Assembly (NCBI GenBank): GCA_030838245.1
Contig: JAUTXB010000183.1
Coordinates: 1 to 11,974, forward strand
DNA length: 11,974 bases
Source of the DNA: Acidimicrobiaceae bacterium
GTDB taxonomy: Bacteria; Actinomycetota; Acidimicrobiia; Acidimicrobiales; RAAP-2
Reading direction: 5' to 3'
Position numbers and translations under genes: made by a program. Below, piece by piece: positions 7,332 to 11,974 of the stretch. Under the pieces are notes generated by a model, which worked only from the letters and a program-made list of their open reading frames with translations, was not told the DNA's origin and made no database searches. Every line of letters begins with the position of its first letter. Position 1 is the first letter of the stretch.

Positions 7332-7374
7332 TGGCCCAAACGAGACCTCGGGCCCGGGCCACTGGCTGGCACTC

Positions 7375-7399
7375 GTTTACCCGGGACGATCCTGGGTAG
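7375..7399 (+). promoter_or_regulatory. sigmaB/sigmaF-like general-stress promoter, GTTTAC-N13-GGGTAG
   Basis: GTTTAC at 7375-7380 and GGGTAG at 7394-7399 are separated by 13 bases, which fits the sigmaB/sigmaF family consensus (GTTT-N12-15-GGGTA plus T or C) except for the last G. Transcription would begin near 7405-7410, giving a leader of about 60 nt before the ATG at 7467 of the proline-rich small gene. The site lies in the 147-base region divergent from an RsbU-type phosphatase, the kind of protein that controls such sigma factors. Confidence 0.5.
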
Positions 7400-7413
7400 G
7401 TGCCCAAGATGCC

Positions 7414-7429
7414 CGGTGGGGCCCTACCG
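7414..7429. repeat. 16-bp near-perfect palindrome in the leader of the small proline-rich gene
   Basis: CGGTGGGGCCCTACCG is an inverted repeat with seven of eight pairs perfect; the remaining pair (7418/7425) is a G-T. It lies just after the predicted sigmaB-like start point, so it could be an operator; because there is no loop in the centre it is a poorer RNA hairpin. GC-rich DNA produces such repeats by chance, so confidence is low. Confidence 0.3.
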
Positions 7430-7466
7430 ATCCTGGATCCACCGCACCCCCTATGAGGGAGGTTTT

Positions 7467-7676
7467 ATGCCACGGCCGACGAACCCTGTCGATCTGACGC
7501 GCCCTTCTGATCTGCCCGAGAACCGCCGACCAGACGTCCGGACATCGATTCCCGATCCGGTGCCCCCGTCACCGTCCCCACTCCCACCGGACCCCTTCCC
7601 GGTGGAGCCGCCCGTTCCACCACCACCTGAGCCCGATCCGATCGACCCTCCGTTGCCGGCACCCGAGCCCGTGTAG
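7467..7676 (+). CDS. Small proline-rich protein, unknown function
   Basis: A 69-residue protein starting at ATG 7467, preceded by a strong Shine-Dalgarno sequence (GAGGGAGG at 7455-7462, four bases before ATG). The frame is open further upstream, but the ribosome site decides this start. The first 28 residues are mixed and charged (RPTNPVDLTRPSDLPENRRP); the remainder is almost only Pro with Asp, Glu, Val, Leu and Ser, in runs such as PVEPPVPPPPEPDPIDPP. It has no signal peptide, membrane segment or cysteine and should be an extended, acidic polypeptide. I recognise no family. A sigmaB-like promoter about 70 bases upstream suggests stress induction. It is divergent from the GAF-PP2C phosphatase and convergent with the 126-residue gene, 40 bases away. 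Low-complexity Pro frames can arise by chance in GC-rich DNA; the ribosome site and promoter argue for a real gene. Confidence 0.6.
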   Translation: MPRPTNPVDLTRPSDLPENRRPDVRTSIPDPVPPSPSPLPPDPFPVEPPVPPPPEPDPIDPPLPAPEPV

Positions 7677-7716
7677 CGCCCAAAACGGGACGGGCCCGCA
7701 ACGGGAAGGCGGAAAG

Positions 7717-8097
7717 CTACCCGCTGGTGGATTCCGAGCTGACCTGCGCCTCCACGACGGGGACCCGAACCAGCATCGGGTACACGCCCCGGTCGAAGCC
7801 ATCGATGAACTGCCGTACCGGTGGCGGTAGCCGGACGCGTGCCACTGCCGGAGGAAGGAACTGGAGGGCGCCGTCGACGATGATCTTGACCAGGCTCTGC
7901 CCGGTGGTGAGGGACCGCACGCGCGGGTCTGCTCCCAACACTGCTCCCAGGTACGACGACACCGCACAGCAGCGTGGGTTGTTGGGTATACCCCAGACCC
8001 CCTCCTGGCACAATGACGCAGCGACCGTGGCGGGAGAATCGCCCAACCCGGCCAGAAGGCTTTCGACCTGCGCCTTGAGCTGACGATGACGGACCAT
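7717..8097 (-). CDS. Conserved actinobacterial protein of unknown function, 126 residues
   Basis: The ATG at 8097 is preceded on the minus strand by AAGGGGGG five bases away, a good ribosome site. The protein has an N-terminal helix and a pattern I associate with a small actinobacterial family of unknown function: SPATVAASLCQEGVWGIPNN (21-40), PRCCAVSSYLGAVLG (41-55), a beta-rich middle, then LPPPVRQFIDGFDRGVYPML (90-109). Cys30, Cys43 and Cys44 are present, too few and too irregular to assert a metal site. There is no signal peptide or transmembrane helix. It is convergent with the proline-rich gene. I cannot offer a function; the family resemblance is from memory of sequence style, not from a search. 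Confidence 0.7.
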   Translation of the reverse strand: MVRHRQLKAQVESLLAGLGDSPATVAASLCQEGVWGIPNNPRCCAVSSYLGAVLGADPRVRSLTTGQSLVKIIVDGALQFLPPAVARVRLPPPVRQFIDGFDRGVYPMLVRVPVVEAQVSSESTSG

Positions 8098-8266
8098 GGT
8101 GCCCCCTTAACCGTGTCGACCTCGGGTCAGGTGCTTCAGGAGCGGGAGGTTCCTCGAATGCGCCGGCTCGGGTGCTGTCCGAACTGGTACCCGCTGCGGG
8201 CCCCACAGAAACCAATTGAGCTGCGGCCACTTATGGTGACGGCGAGAGCCGGATGGGCGCTGATCC
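8098..8266. other. Intergenic region between the SRPBCC gene and the 126-residue gene
   Basis: A 169-base gap on the minus strand that must hold the promoter of the 126-residue gene unless it is read through from the SRPBCC gene. I see no clear -10/-35 pair and no terminator. A plus-strand frame through here (from ATG 8158) looks like a chance frame antisense to the SRPBCC gene. Confidence 0.5.
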
Positions 8267-8746
8267 TTACGTGCTCGTTCCCTGCTCGACCATCAGCTGG
8301 GCCAGCCGTTCGAGAGTTCGTTCCATGTCCCGCTTCGTCTTGTTCGAATAGATGTCGCCGAGCTTCAACAAGACACGCATCGGGTCGGGGGTGATGTCCC
8401 AGCTCTCGCGGACCAGCGTGCCGTCGGCTCCGGGCTCGAGCTCGTAGCGCCAGATCCTTCCCCCCATGAGCCGGCCGGCAAATCCCTCTGGACCGGTCTG
8501 CCACGCGATCAGGCGGTTCTCGTCGAACTCCACCACCTTGTTCACAGTCGAGTACCGGACCCCGAGCTTCATTCCCATGCCGAACTTGGATCCGAGCGTC
8601 AGTCGCTCGGGCTCTGACTCCTTGGCCCCCTGCAGCATGCCCGAGCCATCGATCAACGTGTGCTTGGCCGCGTCGGCCAGCACCGCGAATATGGGCTCGG
8701 GCGGCGAGGGAATGGTGTGTGCAACCGAGAGCACGTAACCCTGCAT
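8267..8746 (-). CDS. SRPBCC/START-like (polyketide cyclase family) protein
   Basis: A 159-residue protein with the SRPBCC helix-grip pattern: an N-terminal strand and first helix (VLSVAHTIPSPPEPIFAVLA, residues 5-24), the early turn HTLIDGSGM (30-38), central strands including VRYSTVNKVVEFDENRLIAW, then a WRYELEP-type strand and RESWDITPDP, and a long C-terminal helix ending ERTLERLAQLMVEQ. Such proteins bind hydrophobic ligands in a cavity; the ligand and reaction cannot be named. The frame extends 68 codons upstream, but GAGGAGGA eight bases before the ATG at 8746 and the start of similarity fix this start. It is divergent from the zinc-ribbon gene, with 151 bases between them. It has no signal peptide. 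Confidence 0.8.
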   Translation of the reverse strand: MQGYVLSVAHTIPSPPEPIFAVLADAAKHTLIDGSGMLQGAKESEPERLTLGSKFGMGMKLGVRYSTVNKVVEFDENRLIAWQTGPEGFAGRLMGGRIWRYELEPGADGTLVRESWDITPDPMRVLLKLGDIYSNKTKRDMERTLERLAQLMVEQGTST

Positions 8747-8883
8747 GTCGACTCCTCCTCTGGTGATCGCCGGAACACCTGGTGGTGGACCCCGGGACCC
8801 CTGTTCGTAGACCATAGGGCGGCCCTGAACGGGCCACACGAGCCACGGCACCGGGGGTCGTTCCCATGGCCCCCACCTCTGGC

Positions 8884-8889
8884 TAGATT
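8884..8889 (+). promoter_or_regulatory. Candidate -10 hexamer (TAGATT) for the leaderless zinc-ribbon gene
   Basis: TAGATT ends 8 nt before GTG 8898. The stretch from TAG to GTG closely resembles the one before modA (TAGGATTCGGGCC-GTG versus TAGATTCGGGCTCC-GTG). A weak -35 (TTCCCA, 4 of 6 to TTGACA) sits 17 bp upstream at 8861-8866. Confidence 0.45.
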
Positions 8890-8897
8890 CGGGCTCC

Positions 8898-9047
8898 GTG
8901 CCCAGTCCTCCCAAACCGCCGGCCGCGAACCCGCGTGCGCCGTTGGGCACGTTCGCCGAGTGCCCTCAGTGCGGCGCCGAGCTGCGGCCCGAACACGCCC
9001 ACTATCGCTGCACCGGGTGTGGATGGCGCGACTCCTGCTGCGACTGA
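8898..9047 (+). CDS. 49-residue zinc-ribbon protein
   Basis: GTG at 8898 opens a 49-residue frame ending at TGA 9045-9047. A Pro/Ala-rich start (PSPPKPPAANPRAPLG) leads into CPQCGAELRPEHAHYRCTGC, a two-knuckle zinc ribbon (CxxC at residues 22-25, CxxC at 39-42), then GWRDSCCD with two further Cys at the C-terminus. Such mini zinc ribbons bind zinc and often mediate protein or nucleic-acid contacts; no specific role can be given. The CPxCG...YRCxxCG spacing with neat coding is not expected by chance. There is no ribosome site, but a TAGATT -10 candidate lies 8 nt upstream, so it is likely leaderless. It is divergent from the SRPBCC gene and convergent with the HadB-like gene, 57 bases away. 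Confidence 0.75.
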   Translation: MPSPPKPPAANPRAPLGTFAECPQCGAELRPEHAHYRCTGCGWRDSCCD

Positions 9048-9104
9048 CCGACCGGCCCAAGAGCCCATCGCTCATCCGAGGCCCTAGCCGGCCTCGTCGG
9101 TAAT

Positions 9105-9527
9105 TCAGGGATCGATGCGCGCTGTGGCCGTGCCCGTGAACACCGCGGTTCCGTCCTGGTTCACGGTGGTGATCACCAGCTCGACCAGCGAGTCGCCATC
9201 GCTCTCGGTCAGCTCGGCAATCTCGGCCCTCGACGTGAGATCGTCCCCCGGCCACACCTGGGCGCGGAAGCGGCCACCGAAACGGACCAGCCGGCCGTCG
9301 CCCACGTAGTCGGTCACCATGCGGCCCGTCAGGCCCATGGTCAGCATGCCGTGGGCGAACACCGACGGGTACCCCGCCACCTTGGTGGCGAACACCTCGT
9401 CGGAGTGGAGCGGGTTGTAGTCGCCCGAAGCCCCCGCGTACTGGACGATCTGGGTTCGGGTCAGGTTCTCCACCACCACCTGCTCGTGGACCGATCCCAC
9501 CTCGAGCTCACTTCGACGGAGCGCCAC
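9105..9527 (-). CDS. MaoC-like (R)-hydratase/dehydratase, HadB-like subunit
   Basis: A 140-residue single hot-dog MaoC domain. The hydratase motif YAGASGDYNPLHSDEVFA lies at 30-47, with Asp36 and His41 at the same numbers as the catalytic pair of mycobacterial HadB; GYPSVFAHGMLTMG follows at 52-65 and matches the HadB AHGMLTMG stretch. It would dehydrate (3R)-hydroxyacyl-ACP or hydrate enoyl-CoA in the cytoplasm. The start is GTG 9527, one base after the TGA of the preceding gene, with GAGGA upstream inside that gene; a 29-residue in-frame extension would overlap it and has no family support. Together with the HadA-like partner it should form a heterodimer in which this subunit supplies catalysis. 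The acyl chain and carrier (ACP or CoA) are not determined. Confidence 0.87.
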   Translation of the reverse strand: MALRRSELEVGSVHEQVVVENLTRTQIVQYAGASGDYNPLHSDEVFATKVAGYPSVFAHGMLTMGLTGRMVTDYVGDGRLVRFGGRFRAQVWPGDDLTSRAEIAELTESDGDSLVELVITTVNQDGTAVFTGTATARIDP

Positions 9528-9528
9528 T

Positions 9529-10020
9529 TCAGCTGTCCTCCACCGTCTTCGAGGTGCGCACGCCGACGCCCCTGGCCGTGACCACCAATTCGCCGGCGGC
9601 ATTCCGGTACTCAATGATGTGCTCGCTGAAGGTCATGGTCCCCCCTCGTCGGCCTTCCTTGGTCCAGGTCTCCCCGTCCCGGGTGGTGGCGGTCAGCACC
9701 TCACCGGGGCCGAGGGGGCGGTGGTACTCGAAGTGCTGCTCGGCGTGGAGGCCCGTCCCGCCTCCCCCACTGCCCGGAGCACGCTGGACGCCCGTCGGTT
9801 CTTTGCCCGAGCCGAACCAGGGCTCGCCGATCCGGGGCCGCAGGAAGTAGTCGGGGTCGAACTGAGCACTCGACTGCACGAAGGTGGGTGGCGCCAGCAC
9901 CTGGCCCACCTCGGTCGTCGCCGCATAGGCCGCGTCGCCATAGATGGGATTGGGGTCCCCCACTCCACGGGCGAACATCATGATGTGTCCCGCCTCTACC
10001 GGAAACTCATATGAGCGCAT
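9529..10020 (-). CDS. FAS1-like/HadA-like dehydratase subunit (MaoC N-terminal-type hot-dog protein)
   Basis: A 163-residue protein of the MaoC_dehydrat_N type. Seen: FPVEAGHIMMFARGVGDPNP (6-25), VLAPPTFVQSSAQFDPDYFL (41-60), a Gly-rich loop at 83-90, HAEQHFEYHRPLGPGEVLTA (92-111) and GTMTFSEHIIEYRNAAGELV (127-146). The active-site Asp/His motif of the partner is absent here, as in HadA, which contributes substrate binding rather than catalysis. The ATG at 10020 has a near-perfect ribosome site (AAGGAGGA, four bases away). It is first of a two-gene unit (one-base gap to the HadB-like gene) and divergent from acetoacetyl-CoA synthetase. Longer than mycobacterial HadA-type subunits only by the loop region; function in (R)-hydroxyacyl dehydration is inferred from the pair. 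Confidence 0.82.
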   Translation of the reverse strand: MRSYEFPVEAGHIMMFARGVGDPNPIYGDAAYAATTEVGQVLAPPTFVQSSAQFDPDYFLRPRIGEPWFGSGKEPTGVQRAPGSGGGGTGLHAEQHFEYHRPLGPGEVLTATTRDGETWTKEGRRGGTMTFSEHIIEYRNAAGELVVTARGVGVRTSKTVEDS

Positions 10021-10037
10021 CCGTCCTCCTTGGTCGA

Positions 10038-10049
10038 GGTAGTACTACC
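10038..10049. promoter_or_regulatory. 12-bp perfect palindrome GGTAGTACTACC, candidate operator
   Basis: A perfect twofold-symmetric site 17 bases upstream of the HadA-like start. It lies where a -10 or the transcription start for the minus-strand pair would be (TAGTAC is -10-like), so a bound repressor would block initiation. The binding protein is unknown; TetR-type regulators of fatty-acid genes use sites of this kind, but no such gene is in the window. Confidence 0.45.
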
Positions 10050-10121
10050 ACGGCGGGCACCGGTACTCCACTGAGTTCGACGTCATTGCGTTCGACGCCG
10101 GGCGCTCCTTCCGCAATGCTC

Positions 10122-10139
10122 CTCCCATGATCGTGGGAG
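10122..10139. promoter_or_regulatory. 18-bp near-perfect palindrome, second candidate operator
   Basis: CTCCCATGATCGTGGGAG pairs in eight of nine positions about its centre (GATC core); only 10128/10133 differ. It lies 65 bases upstream of the acetoacetyl-CoA synthetase ATG. Its sequence differs from the 10038 palindrome, so the two may bind different proteins. Confidence 0.4.
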
Positions 10140-10203
10140 AAGGGACCAACGGGATCCGACGCAACGTGATTGTCCGACCGCTCCTCGCCCGAGGAGGGGT
10201 GCG

Positions 10204-11974
10204 ATGACCTCGCCGGTGGTCAGCGAAGGAGCCGTGCTGTGGGAGCCTTCGGCCGAACGGGTCGGGGCGGCCAAGATCTCGGCGTTCATGGCATGGCTGC
10301 GAAGCGACCTGGGCATCGACGTCCACGACTATGCCGAGCTGTGGCGTTGGTCGATCGATGAGCTCGAGCAATTCTGGGCGGCCATCCGACGGTACTTCGA
10401 TGTCGGGACGCCCGATGGTGCCGAGCCGGTGCTGGTCCGGGGCAACGGCGCCGAGCATGCGGAGTGGTTCCCCAATCTGGCACTGAACTACGTCGACGGC
10501 CTCCTCCAGCACCCCGACGACGACATCGCCGTCATCAAATGGGGCGAGGAACGAGAGCCATCCTCGCTCACCTACGGCGAGCTCCGGGCCAGGGCGGGGG
10601 CAGTGGCCCACGCCCTGGTCAACCTGGGGGTCGGACCGGGGGACCGGGTGGCCGCGGTGATGACCAATTCGGTCCCCGCCATCGTGGCCTTCTTGGCCAC
10701 CGCGTCGATCGGCGCGGTGTGGTCGAGCTGCGCGCCAGAGTTCGGGACCGAGGGCATGCTCGATCGGTTCACCCAGATCGAGCCGACCGTGCTGGTGGCC
10801 GTCGAGGGCTACCGCTACGGCGGCCGCTACTACTCGTTGCGGCAGAAGATCGAGACCCTGGAGCAGGCGTTGCCCTCGGTGGTGGCCACCGTGGCGGTCC
10901 CGTCCGAGCCGGATCCGGACAACCAGCTCACCCCGCCGCCCGACCGGGTGCGTCGCCTCACCTGGGAATCGATGGTGGCCGAACCGGCGCCCCTCGAGCC
11001 CACCCCCGTGCCATTCGAGCACCCGCTCTGGATCCTCTATTCCTCGGGCACGACCGGACTGCCCAAGCCCATCGTGCAGGGACACGGCGGCATCGTGCTC
11101 GAGCACCTGAAGGCCGTCTCGCTCCACTGCGACTTGGGCCCGGGTGACCGGTTCTTCTGGTTCACCACCACCGGGTGGATGATGTGGAACTTCCTGGTCG
11201 GTGGGCTCCTCACAGGAACCACCATCTGCTGCTACGTCGGAAATCCCACATGGCCCGACCACGGCGCCCTGTGGCGCATGGCCTCCGAGCTGTCCATCAC
11301 CTACTTCGGTACCAGCGCCCCGTTCATCGAGAGCTGCCGAAAAGGAGGCGTCACCCCTCGTGATGCCGGCACCAATTCGATACACACGGTCGGGTCGACC
11401 GGTGCGCCACTGTCACCGGAGGGGTTCATGTGGGCGAACTCGGCAGTAGGTGACGACGTGCTGGTGGCCTCCATGTCGGGGGGTACCGATGTCTGTACCG
11501 GGTTCCTCGGCGCCTGTCCCACCTTGCCGGTCCTGGTGGGCGAGCTGCAGTGCGCGCAGCTCGGTGCTGCGGTCGAGGCCTACGACGAGGAGGGCCGCTC
11601 GGTGGTGAACCAGGTCGGCGAGCTGGTGATCACCCAGCCCATGCCGTCGATGCCGACCGAGCTCTACGGCGACGATGACGGATCGCGCCTCCATGACAGC
11701 TACTTCGCCACGTTCCCCGATGTATGGCGGCACGGCGACTGGGTGAAGCTCACTCCCGAAGGCGGCGCCGTGGTCTACGGGCGCTCGGACGCCACCCTCA
11801 ACCGAGGCGGTGTTCGCATGGGCACGTCGGAGTTCTATCGGGTCATCGAGGCATTGCCCGAGGTGGCCGACTCGCTGGTGGTCGATACCTCCGAGCTGGG
11901 TCGCGAGGGCGAGCTGGTGTTGTTGGTGGTGCCGGCGACCGGGGCTTCCACCGTGGACAGCACCGGGCTGAGCG
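10204..11974 (+). CDS. aacS: Acetoacetyl-CoA synthetase (acetoacetate-CoA ligase), 3' end outside window
   Basis: The frame from ATG 10204 stays open to the window end (590 codons), so roughly the last 60-70 residues are missing relative to the usual length of about 650. The enzyme joins acetoacetate to CoA with ATP going to AMP, feeding acetoacetate into acyl-CoA pools. Seen: an N-terminal AACS cap (ELWRWSIDELEQFWAAIRRY, 45-64, and EWFPNLALNYVDGLL, 87-101), AVWSSCAPEFG (171-181), the ATP loop ILYSSGTTGLPKP (277-289), FWFTTTGWMMWNF (318-330), VGSTGAPL (396-403), HGDW (510-513) and YGRSDATLNRGGVRMGTSEF (525-544), the last being characteristic of AACS within the ANL superfamily. The GAGGAGG ribosome site (10191-10197) is seven bases before the ATG. 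It is divergent from the hydratase pair. A relative acting on another short acyl acid is possible. Confidence 0.88.
   Translation, partial: MTSPVVSEGAVLWEPSAERVGAAKISAFMAWLRSDLGIDVHDYAELWRWSIDELEQFWAAIRRYFDVGTPDGAEPVLVRGNGAEHAEWFPNLALNYVDGLLQHPDDDIAVIKWGEEREPSSLTYGELRARAGAVAHALVNLGVGPGDRVAAVMTNSVPAIVAFLATASIGAVWSSCAPEFGTEGMLDRFTQIEPTVLVAVEGYRYGGRYYSLRQKIETLEQALPSVVATVAVPSEPDPDNQLTPPPDRVRRLTWESMVAEPAPLEPTPVPFEHPLWILYSSGTTGLPKPIVQGHGGIVLEHLKAVSLHCDLGPGDRFFWFTTTGWMMWNFLVGGLLTGTTICCYVGNPTWPDHGALWRMASELSITYFGTSAPFIESCRKGGVTPRDAGTNSIHTVGSTGAPLSPEGFMWANSAVGDDVLVASMSGGTDVCTGFLGACPTLPVLVGELQCAQLGAAVEAYDEEGRSVVNQVGELVITQPMPSMPTELYGDDDGSRLHDSYFATFPDVWRHGDWVKLTPEGGAVVYGRSDATLNRGGVRMGTSEFYRVIEALPEVADSLVVDTSELGREGELVLLVVPATGASTVDSTGLS

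Larger units (their letters stand above)
10021..10203. other. Divergent control region between the hydratase pair and acetoacetyl-CoA synthetase
   Basis: A 183-base region with no gene. It contains the ribosome sites of both flanking genes at its ends, two palindromes (10038-10049 and 10122-10139), a direct repeat GTTCGACG (10075-10082 and 10090-10097, 15-bp period), and an inverted pair CATTGCG/CGCAATG (10084-10090 and 10112-10118). No open frame here has a ribosome site of its own. It is a strong candidate for shared regulation of the two transcripts. Confidence 0.55.

Noticed and set aside
7677..7716. Possible terminator between two convergent genes
   Set aside because: Only a short CGGGCCCG self-complementary stretch without a usable loop or T-tract.
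7984..7993. Perfect palindrome GGGTATACCC, also a GGGTAT sigmaB-like -10
   Set aside because: It is inside the 126-residue gene, encodes part of its conserved GVWGIP stretch, and has no GTTT element at the right distance.
8086..8394. Plus-strand frame of 102 codons, with an inner ATG at 8158
   Set aside because: It overlaps the SRPBCC gene antisense, has no recognisable domain, and its second half is the reverse of well-conserved coding sequence.
10045..11385. Long minus-strand frame (446 codons) antisense to acetoacetyl-CoA synthetase
   Set aside because: It is an antisense shadow in GC-rich DNA: Gly/His/Arg/Asp-rich, no family motif, and the plus-strand frame carries all ANL-superfamily motifs.

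Overview
The window is high-GC, gene-dense DNA with many GTG starts, short or overlapping gene junctions, actinobacterial-type protein families and several apparently leaderless promoters (TAGNNT hexamer 6-8 nt before a GTG). This suggests an actinobacterium, perhaps an Acidimicrobiia-like lineage. That placement is inferred from style and family content; there is no rRNA or other marker here. I see no mobile element, tRNA, rRNA or CRISPR array.

Region 1 (1-4900) is a molybdenum block. The 3' end of a MogA/MoaB-type gene (+) meets moaC (-) tail to tail with no intervening base. moaC is translationally coupled (GTGA) to mobA, also on the minus strand. A 364-base gene-free region separates mobA from a plus-strand transporter operon: a WtpA/ModA-like molybdate/tungstate-binding protein, coupled by another GTGA to a single polypeptide that fuses the ModB permease to the ModC ATPase and a C-terminal TOBE-like region. 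Facing the operon is a small helix-turn-helix plus Mop/TOBE protein, a likely molybdate-responsive regulator. Uptake, sensing and cofactor assembly therefore sit together. The MoaC is odd: it lacks three of the catalytic residues known from the E. coli enzyme.

Region 2 (4929-8097) is a signalling block: a 796-residue protein with three GAF-like domains and a C-terminal RsbU/SpoIIE-type PP2C phosphatase (-), then a divergent 69-codon proline-rich small gene (+) with a strong Shine-Dalgarno sequence and a sigmaB/sigmaF-like promoter (GTTTAC-N13-GGGTAG). A 126-residue actinobacterial protein of unknown function (-) follows.

Region 3 (8267-9047) holds an SRPBCC/START-like protein (-) and a divergent 49-residue zinc-ribbon protein (+).

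Region 4 (9105-end) is fatty-acyl metabolism. A HadA-like/HadB-like hydratase pair (-) is divergent from an acetoacetyl-CoA synthetase gene (+) that runs off the window. Their shared 183-base intergenic region carries two good palindromes that could be operators for one regulator.
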